Source: Pseudomonas sp. RIT-562
GTDB lineage: Bacteria > Pseudomonadota > Gammaproteobacteria > Pseudomonadales > Pseudomonadaceae
Direction of reading: 5' to 3'
NCBI RefSeq assembly: GCF_026241895.1
Contig: NZ_JAPJIV010000015.1
Location: 62,001-126,000, forward strand
Length of the DNA stretch: 64,000 nucleotides
Both the position numbers and the translations under genes were made by a program. The notes below the pieces were generated by a model. That model did not search any database and was not told the origin of the DNA. It worked only from the letters and a program-made list of their open reading frames with translations. Positions 30,517 to 42,288 of this stretch are shown piece after piece; position 1 is the stretch's first letter, and every line of letters starts with the position of its first letter.

Positions 30517-31665
30517 GCCATCGCGGGCAAGCCTTGCTCCCACAGCATTATGTGTCGCTGACAGATCCAGCGATCACCGCTGGTCCTTGTAGGAGTGAGC
30601 CTGCTCGCGATGGCGTCAGGTCAGTCACCACCATTGCTGGCTGAACCACCGCCATCGCGAGCAGGCTCACTCCTACAGGGTTATCGCCGGTCACAGAACT
30701 TGAGCACCAACACGGCCATCGCGGGCAAGCCTTGCTCCCACGGATTATGTGTCGCTGACAAATCCAGCGATCACCGCTGGTCCTGTAGGAGTCAGCCTGC
30801 TCGCGATGGCGTCAGGTCAGTCAACATCATTGCTGGCTGAACCACCGCCATCGCGAGCAGGCTCACTCCTACAGGTTTATCGCCGGTCACAGAACTTGAG
30901 CACCAACACGGCCATCGCGGGCAAGCCTTGCTCCCACGGATTATGTGTCGCTGAGAAATCCAGCGATCACCGCTGGTCCTGTAGGAGCGAGCCTGCTCGC
31001 GATGGCGTCAGGTCAGTCAACATCATTGCTGGCTGAGCCACCGCAATCGCGAGCAGGCTCACTCCTACAGGGTTTTCGCCGGTCACAGAACTTGAGCACC
31101 AACACGGCCATCGCGGGCAAGCCTTGCTCCCACGGATTATGTGTCGCTGAGAAATCCAGCGATCACCGCTGGTTCTTGTAGGAGTGAGCCTGCTCGCGAT
31201 GGCGTCAGGTCAGTCAACATCATTGCTGGCTGAGCCACCGCCCTCGCGAGCAGGCTCACTCCTACAGGGTTTTCGCCGGTCACAGAACTTGAGCACCAAC
31301 ACGGCCGTCGCGGGCAAGCCTTGCTCCCACGGATTATGTGTCGCTGACAAATCCAGCGATCACCGCTGGTCCTGTAGGAGTGAGCCTGCTCGCGATGGCG
31401 TCAGGTCAGTCAACATCATTGCTGGCTGAGCCACCGCCCTCGCGAGCAGGCTCACTCCTACAGGGTTTTCGCCGGTCACAGAACTTGAGCGCCAACACGG
31501 CCTTCGCGGGCAGCCTTGCTCCCACGGATTATGTGTCGCTGAGAAATCCAGCGATCACCGCTGGTTCTTGTAGGAGTGAGCCTGCTCGCGATGGCGTCAG
31601 GTCAGTCAACACCATTGCTGGCTGAGCCACCGCCCTCGCGAGCAGGCTCACTCCTACAGGGTTCG
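30517..31665. repeat. Tandem array of six ~196-bp REP-containing units
   Basis: Units start at 30517, 30715, 30911, 31107, 31304 and 31500 (spacing 196-198). Each has the order: a single REP (catcgcgggcaagccttgct), a unique-looking linker gtgtcgctga..aatccagcg, and then an inverted REP pair (tgtaggagtgagcctgctcg ... cgagcaggctcactcctaca) around gtcaggtcagtcaacatcat. A closing linker with cggtcacagaacttgagc completes the unit. Copies differ by only a few bases, implying recent amplification or gene conversion. Open frames of 70-95 codons that repeat MSL..PAITAG are a by-product of the repeat and are not genes. Confidence 0.9.
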
Positions 31666-32100
31666 GCGCCAGTTCGGCCATTGTGGGAGCCGGGCTTGCT
31701 CGCGATAGCGTCAGGTCGGTCGACATTATTTCTGCATGAAGCTCAGGCCAGAATGGCCTTTCCCCCATATTCTGGACAAATATAGAATTCGGTCGAGCAG
31801 CAAAGGTGTATGACTCTTCGCAGATAGCAGGGGACCAAGAACAAGGTTTCATTGGGTAGGCTCGTGGCGCGACAGTGCCCCGGCGATTGACTGACAAGGA
31901 GTCAAACCCCTCTACCAGTTCGGTAAAAATCTCACGGTTCATCGGTCGCCCTCTGGTTGGCCGCTCACTAAGGAAGACACACAGGATAGAGCCAGACACC
32001 CCCGCGCCGAATGTATGACGAGACGGCGAGATCAGCGAGAGATTTCGGAAGATTTGGGAGGAGGGAAGGCAGCGGTAAAAAATCCTACAGATCTCTCAAA
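31666..32100. other. Degenerate stretch without intact gene
   Basis: After a last partial REP (gtgggagccgggcttgctcg near 31684), the sequence has lower GC and no intact coding frame with a ribosome site. It contains the antitoxin-like fragment annotated separately and otherwise nothing I can identify. Confidence 0.5.
31844..31942 (-). pseudogene. N-terminal fragment of a HigA/NadS-like antitoxin gene
   Basis: The conceptual start MNREIFTELVEGFDSLSV followed by NRRGTV resembles the first ~30 residues of XRE-type antitoxins of the NadS/HigA class (typically MKRDIF-ELMEGFDAL...RQGK). The resemblance then stops and the frame runs into REP sequence; the helix-turn-helix is missing. No intact RelE/HigB-like toxin is seen upstream. 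I interpret it as a remnant of a toxin-antitoxin locus cut down next to the repeat array. The match is from memory of the family. Confidence 0.4.
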
Positions 32101-32102
32101 CG

Positions 32103-32130
32103 CAAAAACGGCACCCGAAGGTGCCGTTTC
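32103..32130 (-). terminator. Rho-independent terminator after nuoN
   Basis: Stem aacggcac / gtgccgtt with loop ccgaag. On the minus strand it is followed by a T-rich stretch (plus-strand aaaaac). It ends the nuo operon. The stem is identical to that of the ABC-operon terminator. Confidence 0.85.
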
Positions 32131-32156
32131 TGTTTTTACCGATTACCAACAGGTGA

Positions 32157-33620
32157 TCAGCCCGCCAATACCGCCTGCTGAACCAGCGTCAGCAATGGCT
32201 GCGGGTAAACGCCGAGGAAGAACGCGACCAAAGCGATAGCCAGCAGCATCACGCCGCCTGCACGTTGTTCCCAGTGCAGTTGCGCATCGTGGCGACGCAG
32301 GTTGGGTTCGATCAGGTACAGAGTAACCATGACACGCAGGTAGTAGAAGACGCCGATGGCGCTGCCCAGTACCAGGGAGCCGACCAGCCACCATTGATGC
32401 GACTCGACACCGGTGGCAATGATGTAGAACTTGCCGATGAAGCCCGCGGTCAGCGGGATGCCGGCCAGGGACAGCATCATCACGGTCAATACGGCAGTCA
32501 GGTACGGACGGCGCCAGAACAGGCCGCGGTATTCGTACAGGGCATCAGCGTCACGGCCGTTGTACGGCGAGGACATCAGCGTGATCACGCCGAAGGCGCC
32601 GAGGCTGGTGATCACGTAGGTGACCAGGTACACGCCGATGGCTTCCACGGCCAGGCCTTTGCTCGCCACCAGGGCGATCAGCAGGTAGCCGAAGTGGGCG
32701 ATGGACGAGTAACCCAGCAGACGCTTGAGGTTGCTCTGGGTCAGGGCCAGCAGGTTACCGAACAGGATCGACGCAATGGCGATGATGGTCAGCACGTCGC
32801 TCAGGACACCGCTGCTTGCGGCAGGCGAGATCTGGAACAACCGCACCATCACGGCGAATACAGCGACTTTCGAAGCGGTGGCCAGGAAGGCTGCCACCGG
32901 TGCTGGAGCACCTTCGTAGACGTCCGGAGTCCAGAGGTGGAACGGTACCAGCGACAGCTTGAACGCCAGGCCGACCAGCATCATGCCCAGGCCCAGTTGC
33001 GCCAGCGAGCTTGGCAGGCCGGTAGCCGCGATGGCCTGGCCGATACCGACAAAGCTCAGGCTGCCGGAGTCGGCGTAGAGCAGGGCCATACCGAACAACA
33101 GGAACGCGGAACCGGCAGCCGACAGCACCATGTACTTGATGCCGGCTTCCAGCGAACGCTTGTTGAAGAAGGCATAGGCCACCAGGCCGTAGACCGGTAC
33201 CGAGAGCAGTTCCAGACCGATGAACAACCCGGCCAGGTGCTGCGCGCTGACCAAGACCAGTCCGCCCAGGGCGGACATCAGGATCAGCAGGTAAAGTTCT
33301 TCACGGTTGCCCGGGTAACCCGAGCCGCCATCGCCCAGGTAGGCGTGGGCGAGGGTCACACAGGCGAGGGTGGCTACCAGGATCAGCGCCATGTACAGGC
33401 AGGCGAAGCTATCGATCTGCAGCAATGGAGTCACGGCCAGGGGCGCGACTTTCAGGGCAGGGAGGATCGACAGCAGCGCCAGGTTCAGACCTGCCACGGA
33501 AATCAGGAAGGTCTGCGAGTGGTTGCGGCGCCAGGCAATTGCCAGCATCACCACGATGATCGTGACGGTGGTGATCAACAGCGGCGCCAGCGCGATAAAG
33601 TGTTGAGTCGTGAATTCCAT
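32157..33620 (-). CDS. nuoN: NADH-quinone oxidoreductase subunit N
   Basis: A 487-residue antiporter-like membrane subunit of complex I with about 14 transmembrane helices, forming one of the proton channels. Conserved regions include [19 protein letters not shown] (with the channel Glu), [19 protein letters not shown]-type sequence (here [19 protein letters not shown]) and [19 protein letters not shown] start it at ATG 33620 ([11 protein letters not shown]), 7 bases after nuoM; the upstream open extension overlaps nuoM. It is the last nuo gene. Confidence 0.96.
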   Translation of the reverse strand: MEFTTQHFIALAPLLITTVTIIVVMLAIAWRRNHSQTFLISVAGLNLALLSILPALKVAPLAVTPLLQIDSFACLYMALILVATLACVTLAHAYLGDGGSGYPGNREELYLLILMSALGGLVLVSAQHLAGLFIGLELLSVPVYGLVAYAFFNKRSLEAGIKYMVLSAAGSAFLLFGMALLYADSGSLSFVGIGQAIAATGLPSSLAQLGLGMMLVGLAFKLSLVPFHLWTPDVYEGAPAPVAAFLATASKVAVFAVMVRLFQISPAASSGVLSDVLTIIAIASILFGNLLALTQSNLKRLLGYSSIAHFGYLLIALVASKGLAVEAIGVYLVTYVITSLGAFGVITLMSSPYNGRDADALYEYRGLFWRRPYLTAVLTVMMLSLAGIPLTAGFIGKFYIIATGVESHQWWLVGSLVLGSAIGVFYYLRVMVTLYLIEPNLRRHDAQLHWEQRAGGVMLLAIALVAFFLGVYPQPLLTLVQQAVLAG

Positions 33621-33627
33621 AGCGCTC

Positions 33628-35160
33628 TTACCGGGCCGAAGCGAGTTGAGTGAAGGCGGTACTGAGCCATTGCTGCACGCCATGCATCGTGGCGGCAGAG
33701 GTGTCGAGGAACGGTTGCGGGTACACGCCAAGGTAAATCAGCAGTACCGCAAGTCCCAGCACCATGATCAGTTCGCGAGCATCCATGCCATGCAGCACCG
33801 CGTCCGACTTGGACGGGCCGAAGTAGGCACGGTGAATCATGATCAGCGAGTAGACCGAACCGAACACCAGGCCGGTGGTAGCAATCGCGGTGATCCATGG
33901 AGCGCTGGCGAAGGTGCCGATCAGGATCAGGAACTCACCGACGAAGTTACCGGTACCCGGCAAGCCCAGGGACGCTGCTGCGAAGAACAGGCTGATGGCG
34001 GGCAGGTAGGCGATCTTCGACCACAGGCCACCCATCTGCCGCATGTCGCGGGTGTGAGTACGCTCGTACAACTGGCCACTGAGGATAAAGAGCGCAGCTG
34101 CCGAAACACCGTGCGCCAGCATCTGCATGACTGCGCCCTGCAGCGCGAGTTGGCTGCCGGAGTAGATGCCGATCAGGACGAAGCCCATGTGGGAAACGGA
34201 CGAGAAGGCAATCAGACGCTTGATGTCGGTTTGTGCGAACGCCAGGAATGCGCCGTAGAAAATCCCGATCAGACCCAGGGTCATGGCGATCGGCGCGAAC
34301 TCGGCCGAGGCATTCGGGAACAGCGGCAGGGCGAAACGCAGCAGGCCGTAGGCAGCGGTCTTCAACAGGATACCGGCCAGGTCAACCGAACCCGCCGTTG
34401 GCGCCTGGGCGTGAGCATCAGGCAACCAGGAGTGGAACGGCACGACCGGCAGCTTCACCGCGAAGGCAATGAAGAAACCGAGCATCAGGATGTACTCGGT
34501 AGTGAGCGACATCTTGGTTTTCAGCAGGTCGGCGTAGTTGAACGTGATCACGCCGGTGCTGTTGAAGTTGACCAGCACCAGGCCCAGGATCGCCACCAAC
34601 ATGATCAGGCCGGAAGCCTGGGTGAAGATGAAGAACTTGGTCGCCGCGTAGATCCGGGTTTTCTTGCCATCCGAAGAACTGTGACCCCAGAGCGCGATGA
34701 GGAAGTACATCGGCACCAGCATCATTTCCCAGAAGAAGAAGAACATGAACAGGTCGAGGGCGAGGAACACGCCAACGACACCGCCCAGGATCCACATCAG
34801 GTTCAAGTGGAAGAAGCCAACGTGACGTTGAATCTCTTTCCACGAGCACAGTACCGAGAGGATACCCAGCAGACCGGTCAGCAGGATCATCAACAGCGAC
34901 AGACCGTCGAGAGCCAGGTGCACGCTGATGCCGAAGCGCTGGATCCAGGTGTGCTTGAACTCAAGCGCCCAGGTCGGATCGGCGCCAGGCGCCGGGGCAA
35001 ATGAATAGTTGCCGGTTGCCCACAGCCAGAGGCCGAGAGCGAGCAGCAGGGACATGGTGATCAGCGCAATCCAGCGCGGGAGGGTAGCGCCGAAGCGCTC
35101 ACCCATCCAGCACAGCAAGCCGCCGATGAAGGGGATCAGGATTAGCCAAGGCAGAATCAT
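33628..35160 (-). CDS. nuoM: NADH-quinone oxidoreductase subunit M
   Basis: A 510-residue antiporter-like proton-channel subunit of the membrane arm. Landmarks are [18 protein letters not shown] (channel Glu), [19 protein letters not shown] (conserved Lys and His) and [20 protein letters not shown]. About 14 transmembrane helices. It lies 40 bases after nuoL. Confidence 0.96.
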   Translation of the reverse strand: MILPWLILIPFIGGLLCWMGERFGATLPRWIALITMSLLLALGLWLWATGNYSFAPAPGADPTWALEFKHTWIQRFGISVHLALDGLSLLMILLTGLLGILSVLCSWKEIQRHVGFFHLNLMWILGGVVGVFLALDLFMFFFFWEMMLVPMYFLIALWGHSSSDGKKTRIYAATKFFIFTQASGLIMLVAILGLVLVNFNSTGVITFNYADLLKTKMSLTTEYILMLGFFIAFAVKLPVVPFHSWLPDAHAQAPTAGSVDLAGILLKTAAYGLLRFALPLFPNASAEFAPIAMTLGLIGIFYGAFLAFAQTDIKRLIAFSSVSHMGFVLIGIYSGSQLALQGAVMQMLAHGVSAAALFILSGQLYERTHTRDMRQMGGLWSKIAYLPAISLFFAAASLGLPGTGNFVGEFLILIGTFASAPWITAIATTGLVFGSVYSLIMIHRAYFGPSKSDAVLHGMDARELIMVLGLAVLLIYLGVYPQPFLDTSAATMHGVQQWLSTAFTQLASAR

Positions 35161-35200
35161 GACGGGCTCAATTCCTTTCGCAAGTTCGCAAGGTTCATAT

Positions 35201-37054
35201 TCAGACCGCTACCAGCACGATGGCGCCGATGACCAGCACGGAGCCGGCTGCCATCGATGCCGCGTACCAACGCAGTTGACCGGTTTCGGTACGGCTGAGG
35301 GCGGTATGACCGCCTTTGGCCATACGCGGGATCAGGCCAATGGTCTGGTCCAGCGGGTCTTTGCGCAGTACGTGGCTGATCGCCAGGTATGGCTTGACGA
35401 ACAGTTTGTCGTAGATCCAGTCGAAGCCCCAGGCAGCGAACCACCAGGCCGAAAGGAAGCGGCCGATGCCACTGTTGGCGATCGCAGTCACGAAGCGACG
35501 CTTGCCGAGGAACAGCAATGCGGCCAGCAGGATACCGGCCAGGGCGATGGCGCCCGAGGCGATTTCCAGACTGTGCTTGGCTTCGCCGCCGGCATGCCCG
35601 ACGCTTTCCGGCAGGACACCGTGCAGTGGCGGAACGATCATCGCGCCGATGGCGGTGGACAATACGATCAGCACCGACAGGGGCAGCCAGTGGGCGATGC
35701 CATGACCCGCGTGCGCTTCGGTCTTCGCTTCACCGTGGAACGCGATGAAGATCAGGCGGAAGGTGTACAGCGAAGTCATGAACGCGCCGACCAGGCCGGC
35801 ATACAGCAAACCGTGGTTGCCGCTGGCAAACGCTTCCCAGAGGATTTCGTCCTTGGAGTAGAAGCCCGCAGTCACCAGTGGCAGGGCCGCCAGTGCGGCG
35901 CCGCCGACGATGAAGCTGGCGTAGGCCAATGGCAGTTTTTTCCACAGGCCGCCCATCTTGAAGATGTTCTGCTCGTGGTGGCAGGCAACGATCACCGCAC
36001 CGGATGCAAGGAACAGCAGCGCCTTGAAGAAGGCGTGGGTCATCAGGTGGAAAATCGCCCCATCCCATGCGCCAACGCCCAGGGCCAGGAACATGTAGCC
36101 GATCTGGCTCATGGTCGAGTAGGCGAGGATACGCTTGATATCGGTTTGCACCAGGGCGGCAAAACCTGCCAGCACCAGGGTCACGCCGCCGACGATGCCG
36201 ACCAGCTGCAGGATGTCCGGCGCTAGTGCAAACAGGCCATGGGTACGGGCAATCAGGTAGACACCGGCGGTGACCATGGTTGCGGCGTGGATCAGTGCCG
36301 AAACCGGGGTCGGGCCGGCCATCGCGTCCGCCAGCCAGGTTTGCAGTGGCAGTTGCGCGGATTTACCGACAGCGCCGCCCAGCAGCATCAGGGTCGCCAG
36401 GACGATCCAGAAATCACCGACCTGGAACTTCTGCGGTGCCAGCACCAGCAGCTCCTGAACATTCAGCGTGCCCAGTTGCACGAACAGGATGAACAGGCCG
36501 ATGGCCATGAACACGTCGCCGATGCGGGTCACGATGAAGGCCTTGAGGGCCGCGTTACCGTTGTTGCGGTTGCTGTAGTAGAAACCGATCAACAAGTACG
36601 AGCACAGGCCCACGCCTTCCCAGCCGAAGTACAGGAACAACAGGTTATCGCCCAGGATCAGGAACAGCATGCTGGCGATGAACAGGTTGGTGTAGGCGAA
36701 GAAGCGCGAGTAACCGTCCTCACCACGCATGTACCAGGACGCGAACAGGTGGATCAGGAAGCCAACGCCAACCACCACGCCGAGCATGGTCACGGACAGG
36801 CCATCCAGGTACAGCGCGAAGTTCGGCGTGAAGCCGTCAACCGCCATCCACTGCCACAACACCTGGGTGTAGTGACCGCCTTCAGGAGGTGCGACGTTGA
36901 ACTGCCAGATTACATAGGCAGTGACGATCGCCGACAGGCCGATGGAGCCGACGCCAATCAGCGCCGAAAGGTTTTCCGAAAAGCGTCCCCGGGAGAACGA
37001 CAGCAGCAGGAAACCGATGAGAGGGAATACGAAAGTCAGATAGAGAAGATTCAT
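35201..37054 (-). CDS. nuoL: NADH-quinone oxidoreductase subunit L
   Basis: A 617-residue distal proton-channel subunit with the long amphipathic lateral helix at its C-terminus. Landmarks: [40 protein letters not shown] followed by [14 protein letters not shown], and [20 protein letters not shown]. The start overlaps the nuoK stop by 4 bases. Confidence 0.97.
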   Translation of the reverse strand: MNLLYLTFVFPLIGFLLLSFSRGRFSENLSALIGVGSIGLSAIVTAYVIWQFNVAPPEGGHYTQVLWQWMAVDGFTPNFALYLDGLSVTMLGVVVGVGFLIHLFASWYMRGEDGYSRFFAYTNLFIASMLFLILGDNLLFLYFGWEGVGLCSYLLIGFYYSNRNNGNAALKAFIVTRIGDVFMAIGLFILFVQLGTLNVQELLVLAPQKFQVGDFWIVLATLMLLGGAVGKSAQLPLQTWLADAMAGPTPVSALIHAATMVTAGVYLIARTHGLFALAPDILQLVGIVGGVTLVLAGFAALVQTDIKRILAYSTMSQIGYMFLALGVGAWDGAIFHLMTHAFFKALLFLASGAVIVACHHEQNIFKMGGLWKKLPLAYASFIVGGAALAALPLVTAGFYSKDEILWEAFASGNHGLLYAGLVGAFMTSLYTFRLIFIAFHGEAKTEAHAGHGIAHWLPLSVLIVLSTAIGAMIVPPLHGVLPESVGHAGGEAKHSLEIASGAIALAGILLAALLFLGKRRFVTAIANSGIGRFLSAWWFAAWGFDWIYDKLFVKPYLAISHVLRKDPLDQTIGLIPRMAKGGHTALSRTETGQLRWYAASMAAGSVLVIGAIVLVAV

Positions 37055-37359
37055 CCGCGCATCTCGCTGGCAGCGTCGATATCGAGAGTGTGGAAGCGGC
37101 GATACAGCTGCAACAGAATCGCCAGGCCAATACTGGCCTCGGCGGCTGCCAGGCTGATCACCAGGATGAACATGATCTGTCCATCCGGCTGACCCCAGCG
37201 GCTACCGGCGACGATGAACGCCAACGCGGAGGCATTCATCATGACCTCCAGGCTCATCAGCACGAAGAGAATGTTGCGGCGGACCATCAGGCCGACCAGA
37301 CCGAGGCAGAACAGGATGCCGGCAACCGCCAGACCATGCTCCAAAGGGATAGCAGGCAT
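37051..37359 (-). CDS. nuoK: NADH-quinone oxidoreductase subunit K
   Basis: A 102-residue subunit with three transmembrane helices that contributes to the fourth proton path. The conserved buried glutamates are in [10 protein letters not shown] and [14 protein letters not shown]. Of two close ATGs I use the inner one ([11 protein letters not shown]), which gives the length normal for Pseudomonas. It starts 2 bases after the nuoJ stop. Confidence 0.95.
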   Translation of the reverse strand: MPAIPLEHGLAVAGILFCLGLVGLMVRRNILFVLMSLEVMMNASALAFIVAGSRWGQPDGQIMFILVISLAAAEASIGLAILLQLYRRFHTLDIDAASEMRG

Positions 37360-37361
37360 CG

Positions 37362-37865
37362 TCATTGCTCCTTGGCTTCGTTACGGCCCAAGTGGAACGC
37401 CGTGACGGCTGCGGCAAGCAGCAGCATCGAGGCAAGTTCGACCACCAGCAGGTACGGACCGAACAGGCTGATGCCCACGGCCTTGGCGTCTACGGTGGTG
37501 TGGCCGATGGCCTCGCCGCTCTGGTGAGCGAACAGCACATACAGCAGTTCAACCAGCAGCAGTACGCCGAGGATGGTCGGGCCGAGCCAGATGCCGGGCT
37601 TGAGCCACACGCGCTCCTGCTGAACCGAGGCCGGGCCCAGGTTGAGCATCATCACCACGAACACGAACAGCACCATGATGGCGCCAGCGTAGGCGATCAC
37701 TTCCAGAACACCGGCAAACGGTGCGCCGAGGGCGAAGAACGTCATGGCCACGGCGATCAGCGAAATGATCAGGTAGAGCAGGGCGTGCACAGGGTTGGTG
37801 TGGGTGATCACGCGAAGCGTGGACACCACAGCGATACCCGATGCGAAATAGAAAGCGAATTCCAT
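37362..37865 (-). CDS. nuoJ: NADH-quinone oxidoreductase subunit J
   Basis: A 167-residue membrane subunit with five transmembrane helices. The conserved TM3 segment [20 protein letters not shown] contains the pi-bulge linked to quinone-proton coupling. It lies 9 bases after nuoI, and its 3' end carries the ribosome site of nuoK. Confidence 0.95.
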   Translation of the reverse strand: MEFAFYFASGIAVVSTLRVITHTNPVHALLYLIISLIAVAMTFFALGAPFAGVLEVIAYAGAIMVLFVFVVMMLNLGPASVQQERVWLKPGIWLGPTILGVLLLVELLYVLFAHQSGEAIGHTTVDAKAVGISLFGPYLLVVELASMLLLAAAVTAFHLGRNEAKEQ

Positions 37866-37874
37866 CTTTCTTCC

Positions 37875-38420
37875 TTAAGGCAGCAAGCTCTTCACGTTGA
37901 TCGGTTCGGCTTCATTCTGCGCGGCGCCTTTTGGCTTACCGGCAATCGCCATACCTGCAACACGATAGAAGTTGTAATCAGGGTTTTTGCCGGGGCCGGA
38001 GATCAGCAGATCTTCTTTCTCGTAAACCAGGTCCTGACGTTTGAACTCGGCCATCTCGAAATCCGGTGTCAGCTGGATCGCGGTGGTCGGGCAGGCTTCC
38101 TCGCAGAGGCCGCAGAAAATGCAGCGCGAGAAGTTGATGCGGAAGAAGTCCGGGTACCAGCGACCGTCTTCGGTTTCAGCTTTCTGCAGCGAGATGCAAC
38201 CCACCGGGCACGCCACGGCGCACAGGTTGCAGGCTACACAACGCTCTTCGCCATCCGGGTCGCGGGTCAGGACGATACGGCCACGGTAGCGCGGCGGCAG
38301 GTAGACCTGCTCTTCCGGATACTGCAGCGTGTCGCGCTTGCGGAAGGCATGGCCGAAGATCATCACCAGGCTGCGAAGCTGGGTGAAGAAGCCATGCACG
38401 ATGTCAATTATGTACTTCAT
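37875..38420 (-). CDS. nuoI: NADH-quinone oxidoreductase subunit I
   Basis: A 181-residue peripheral-arm ferredoxin-like subunit that carries clusters N6a and N6b. Both 4Fe-4S motifs are intact: [15 protein letters not shown] and [18 protein letters not shown]. It passes electrons from NuoG towards NuoB. The start is 12 bases after nuoH. Confidence 0.97.
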   Translation of the reverse strand: MKYIIDIVHGFFTQLRSLVMIFGHAFRKRDTLQYPEEQVYLPPRYRGRIVLTRDPDGEERCVACNLCAVACPVGCISLQKAETEDGRWYPDFFRINFSRCIFCGLCEEACPTTAIQLTPDFEMAEFKRQDLVYEKEDLLISGPGKNPDYNFYRVAGMAIAGKPKGAAQNEAEPINVKSLLP

Positions 38421-38432
38421 GATTCTCTATCC

Positions 38433-39440
38433 TCACTGAGCCGCGACGGCGGGCGTGTTGAGCAACACGATCGCAGCGGTCACCAGCATGTTGACGAGGG
38501 TCAGCGGCAGGCAGAACTTCCAGCTGAAATCCATCACTTGGTCATACCGTGGGCGCGGAATCGAGGCGCGCAGCAGGATGAAGATCATGATGAAGAACGC
38601 GGTTTTCAGCGCGAACCAGATGAACGGGATCTGCGGCAGAATGCCGAACGGGCCATGCCAGCCACCGAAGAACAGGGTCACCAGCAGCGCCGAAATCAGC
38701 ACGATGCCGATGTACTCACCGACGAAGAACATGCCCCATTTCATGCCGGCGTATTCAATGTGGTAACCGTCGGCCAGTTCCTGTTCCGCTTCCGGTTGGT
38801 CGAACGGGTGACGGTGAGTCACGGCGACGCCGGCGATGAAGAAGGTCAGGAAACCGAAGATCTGCGGAATGATGAACCACAGGTTCTGCGCTTGATATTC
38901 AACGATGTCGCGCATGTTGAACGAGCCGACCTGGATCACGATGCCCATCAGCGACAGGCCCATGAACACTTCGTACGACACGGTCTGCGCCGAGGCCCGC
39001 AAGCTGCCCAGCAGGGCGAACTTGTTGTTACTCGACCAACCGGCGAACAGCACCGCGTAGACCGACAGGCCAGCCATGGCGAAGAAGAACAGGATGCCGA
39101 TGTTGATGTCCGCCACGCCCCAGGTCGGGGTGATCGGGATGATCGCGAAGGCAATCAGCAGCGCGCTCATGGCCACGACCGGCGCCAGGGTGAAGATCAT
39201 CTTGTCGGCGAACGGTGGAGTCCAGTCTTCCTTGAAGAACATCTTGATCATGTCGGCCGCGATCTGGAACGCGCCGAACGGGCCGACGCGGTTCGGACCA
39301 TAACGGTCCTGCCAGAGGGCGAGCAGACGACGCTCGACCCAGCTCAGCAGCGCGCCGCACACCACTACGGCGAGCAGGATCACGATGGCCTTGAGGACCG
39401 CGATGATCACGTCAATCACTTCAGGCGTGAACCAGGTCAT
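38433..39440 (-). CDS. nuoH: NADH-quinone oxidoreductase subunit H
   Basis: A 335-residue membrane subunit that helps form the quinone cavity, with about eight transmembrane helices. Conserved elements: [20 protein letters not shown] and [20 protein letters not shown] at the membrane-peripheral interface, and [20 protein letters not shown] with the acidic funnel loop. It overlaps nuoG by 4 bases. Confidence 0.97.
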   Translation of the reverse strand: MTWFTPEVIDVIIAVLKAIVILLAVVVCGALLSWVERRLLALWQDRYGPNRVGPFGAFQIAADMIKMFFKEDWTPPFADKMIFTLAPVVAMSALLIAFAIIPITPTWGVADINIGILFFFAMAGLSVYAVLFAGWSSNNKFALLGSLRASAQTVSYEVFMGLSLMGIVIQVGSFNMRDIVEYQAQNLWFIIPQIFGFLTFFIAGVAVTHRHPFDQPEAEQELADGYHIEYAGMKWGMFFVGEYIGIVLISALLVTLFFGGWHGPFGILPQIPFIWFALKTAFFIMIFILLRASIPRPRYDQVMDFSWKFCLPLTLVNMLVTAAIVLLNTPAVAAQ

Positions 39441-42151
39441 TGAGCTGCCTCCTGCAGACCGTCAACGGATTTGCCAAAGATCGCTGGCGGAATACCGGCG
39501 ATACCCGCTGGCAAGGCCACCAGACCGGCACCCAGCTCTTCGTTGATGCGCAGCGGCAGACGCAGGGTCTGGCCGGCCACGTTCAAGCTGAGCAGGGCGC
39601 CGTCATTGACACCCAGGCGATCGGCTTCGGATTTGGCCAAAGCGACATAGGCAGCCGGAATGCGCTCTTGAACCGGCGCGGCTTTGGAAGAGTTCTCTTC
39701 GCTGCCGAACAGGTGGAAGAACGGCACGACCTGCCAGGTGCCTGGAGCCGGGTTGAACGCACGTGGAACAGCGGCGAACCAGTTCAGCGAATCACCGCTG
39801 CTTTCGATCAGGCGGGTGCCCGGGTCGCCAGCGCGGATGTGACCACCGACTTCGTCCTGGAATTTGTTCCAGGCTTGCGGCGAGTTCCAGCCCGGAGACC
39901 AGGCGAATGGTACTTGCTGACGCGGTTCAACCGAGCCCGAGTAACCTTCCATGGAGAAGTTGAACGCGGTGTCGTTGTCTTGCGGGGTACGCGGTTCGTG
40001 CACGCTGATGTCGGCGCGCATGGCGGTACGACCGGAGTAACGCAGCGGTTCGCGGGCCAGTTTCATGCCCTTGATGCGGAACGCGGCGGACGGTGCGGCA
40101 TCGACGATACGGTTCAGTTGCGGCGTGCTTGCAGCAACGGCAGCGGTCACGTGGTCCAGCTGGGTCCAGTCGATCGGCTGGTTCAGCAGGGTGGCGCGCA
40201 GGGCATGCAGCCAGCGCCAGCCTTCGTGAACCAGGATGCTGGCGTCCATGTATTTCGGGTCGAAGACCTGGAAGAAACGCTGGGCGCGGCCTTCCTGGCT
40301 GACCAGCGTACCGTCGCCTTCAGCGAAGCTGGCGGCTGGCAGGACCAGGTGCGCGCGATCGCTGGTGGCGGTCTTCTGGTGATCGGCGACGATCAGTACT
40401 TTCGCAGCGTTCAGGGCTGCATCGACCAGCGCCTTGTCGGTACGGGTGTACAGATCGTTTTCCAGCACGACCAGAGCGTCGGCCTTGCCATCGATCACAG
40501 CCTGCAGCGCTTCGTCGACCGAGTCGCCACCGAGCATGGCCAGGCCGAGGCTGTTGGCCTCTGGCACGATCAGGCTGATGGAACCGTTCTTCTCGCGCAG
40601 CTTCAGCGCTTTGGCGATGTTGGCAGCGGCTTCGATCAACGCTTTGGAACCCAGGGAGGTACCAGCGATGATCAATGGACGCTTGGCGGCGAGCAGAGCG
40701 TCGGCAATGCGTTGGGCCAGTTCGAGCGCTTCGGTGTCCAGGCCTTCAACCGCAGGGGCGCTGGCGTCGAGGGCGTGAGCCACGGCGAAACCGATGCGCG
40801 CCAGGTCATCTGGAGCCGCGTGAACGCACTCTTCAGCGATGTCGTCGAGCTTGGTTTCAGCCAGGCTGGCGATGAACAGCGGATTGAGCGCGTGCTGGCC
40901 GATGTTCTTCACGGCGGCGTCGAGCCAAGGCTGAACGCGCATGGCGTCGGCCATGTCTTCGGCCTTGCCCTTGACCGACTGACGCAGCGACAGCGCCATG
41001 CGGGCGGCGGTCTGGGTCAGGTCTTCACCGAGGACGAAGATCGCGTCGTGGTCTTCGATGTCGCGCATGTTCGGGATTGGCAGCGGGCTGTCTTTCAACA
41101 CCTGCATGACCAGGCGAATGCGTTCCAGCTCGGCAGCTTCGATACCCGAGTAGAAGTGCTCGGCGCCAACCAGTTCGCGCAACGCGTAGTTGCTTTCGAG
41201 GCTGGCACGGGGCGAACCGATGCCGACGATGTTGCGACCGCGCAGCAGGTCTGCGGCTTTGTCCAGCGCTTCGTCGAGGCTCAGCTTGGCGCCGTTGGCC
41301 AGCAGAGGCTGACGCGGGCGGTCTTCGCGGTTGACGTAGCCATAGCCGAAACGGCCACGGTCGCACAGGAAGTACTGGTTTACCGAACCGTTGAAACGGT
41401 TTTCGATCCGACGCAGCTCACCGTAGCGTTCGCCCGGGGAGATGTTGCAACCGCTGGAGCAGCCATGGCAGATGCTCGGCGAGAACTGCATGTCCCACTT
41501 GCGGTTGTAGCGCTCGGAGTGAGTCTTGTCGGTGAACACACCGGTCGGGCAGACCTCGGTGAGGTTGCCGGAGAACTCGCTTTCCAGGGTGCCGTCTTCA
41601 ACGCGACCGAAGTACACGTTGTCGTGGGCGCCGAATACGCCGAGGTCGGTGCCGCCAGCGTAGTCTTTATAGAAGCGCACGCAGCGGTAGCAAGCGATGC
41701 AGCGGTTCATCTCGTGGGAGATGAACGGGCCCAGTTGCTGGTTCTGGTGGGTGCGCTTGGTGAAGCGATAACGGCGCTCGTTGTGGCCGGTCATCACGGT
41801 CATGTCTTGCAGATGGCAGTGACCGCCTTCCTCACAGACTGGGCAGTCGTGAGGGTGGTTGGTCATCAGCCATTCAACGACGCTGGCACGAAACACTTTC
41901 GCTTCTTCGTCGTCGATGGAGATCCAGCTGCCGTCGGTGGCAGGCGTCATGCACGACATGACGATCCGACCACGCTTGTCGTTCTCGTCGGTGTACTGCT
42001 TGACCGCGCACTGGCGGCAAGCGCCAACGCTGCCTAGGGCGGGGTGCCAGCAGAAATACGGAATATCGAGGCCTAGCGACAGACATGCCTGTAACAGGTT
42101 GTCTGCCCCATCGACTTCGAGCTCTTTGCCGTCTACGTGGATAGTGGCCAT
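39437..42151 (-). CDS. nuoG: NADH-quinone oxidoreductase subunit G
   Basis: A 904-residue peripheral-arm subunit. The N-terminal 2Fe-2S domain has Cys in [17 protein letters not shown] and later MSC. The 4Fe-4S site with a His ligand is at [14 protein letters not shown], and a further cluster uses CIACYRC with EVCPTG. The extra N7 cluster motif CHGCSSGC is present, as in E. coli and Thermus but not in mitochondria. The remainder is a molybdopterin-oxidoreductase-like domain that lost its cofactor. A 137-base gap with a hairpin separates it from nuoF, the widest gap in the operon. Confidence 0.97.
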   Translation of the reverse strand: MATIHVDGKELEVDGADNLLQACLSLGLDIPYFCWHPALGSVGACRQCAVKQYTDENDKRGRIVMSCMTPATDGSWISIDDEEAKVFRASVVEWLMTNHPHDCPVCEEGGHCHLQDMTVMTGHNERRYRFTKRTHQNQQLGPFISHEMNRCIACYRCVRFYKDYAGGTDLGVFGAHDNVYFGRVEDGTLESEFSGNLTEVCPTGVFTDKTHSERYNRKWDMQFSPSICHGCSSGCNISPGERYGELRRIENRFNGSVNQYFLCDRGRFGYGYVNREDRPRQPLLANGAKLSLDEALDKAADLLRGRNIVGIGSPRASLESNYALRELVGAEHFYSGIEAAELERIRLVMQVLKDSPLPIPNMRDIEDHDAIFVLGEDLTQTAARMALSLRQSVKGKAEDMADAMRVQPWLDAAVKNIGQHALNPLFIASLAETKLDDIAEECVHAAPDDLARIGFAVAHALDASAPAVEGLDTEALELAQRIADALLAAKRPLIIAGTSLGSKALIEAAANIAKALKLREKNGSISLIVPEANSLGLAMLGGDSVDEALQAVIDGKADALVVLENDLYTRTDKALVDAALNAAKVLIVADHQKTATSDRAHLVLPAASFAEGDGTLVSQEGRAQRFFQVFDPKYMDASILVHEGWRWLHALRATLLNQPIDWTQLDHVTAAVAASTPQLNRIVDAAPSAAFRIKGMKLAREPLRYSGRTAMRADISVHEPRTPQDNDTAFNFSMEGYSGSVEPRQQVPFAWSPGWNSPQAWNKFQDEVGGHIRAGDPGTRLIESSGDSLNWFAAVPRAFNPAPGTWQVVPFFHLFGSEENSSKAAPVQERIPAAYVALAKSEADRLGVNDGALLSLNVAGQTLRLPLRINEELGAGLVALPAGIAGIPPAIFGKSVDGLQEAAQ

Positions 42152-42255
42152 GGTTCAAAGTTCTTCGTTGGCCCGGTGTCAGCGGGCGTGGCTAATGGAA
42201 TCTTGTTGTTCGCGTGAATCAACACAGCCGTTCAAGGCGTCATCACACGAGAAGA

Positions 42256-42275
42256 CGAAGGGCACGGACCCTTCG
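42256..42275. other. Hairpin between nuoF and nuoG
   Basis: Perfect 7-base stem cgaaggg / cccttcg around cacgga, just after the nuoF stop. Read on the plus strand it is followed by CCTTTTT, like a terminator for antisense transcription. Read in the nuo direction the T-run precedes it, so it is more likely an attenuating or mRNA-processing hairpin than a full terminator. Confidence 0.55.
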
Positions 42276-42288
42276 CCTTTTTAAGCGT

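Noticed and set aside
30517-31665. Possible CRISPR array
   Set aside because: Units are ~196 bp with internal inverted REP pairs and nearly identical linkers; there are no short repeats with unique spacers and no cas genes.
30595-31785. Chain of similar 70-95-codon open frames (MSLxNPAITAG... type)
   Set aside because: They are conceptual translations of the 196-bp REP array; they lack ribosome sites, and the DNA repeats are palindromic.
32265-39443. Other long plus-strand frames (460-690 codons) opposite nuoN, nuoM and nuoI-nuoH
   Set aside because: Same codon-usage artefact; composition is rich in H, Q, R, D and G, with no domain and no ribosome site.
39440-42037. 865-codon open frame antisense to nuoG
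   Set aside because: Antisense frame kept open by high third-position GC of nuoG; the nuoG protein has all its Fe-S motifs, and the antisense product resembles nothing.
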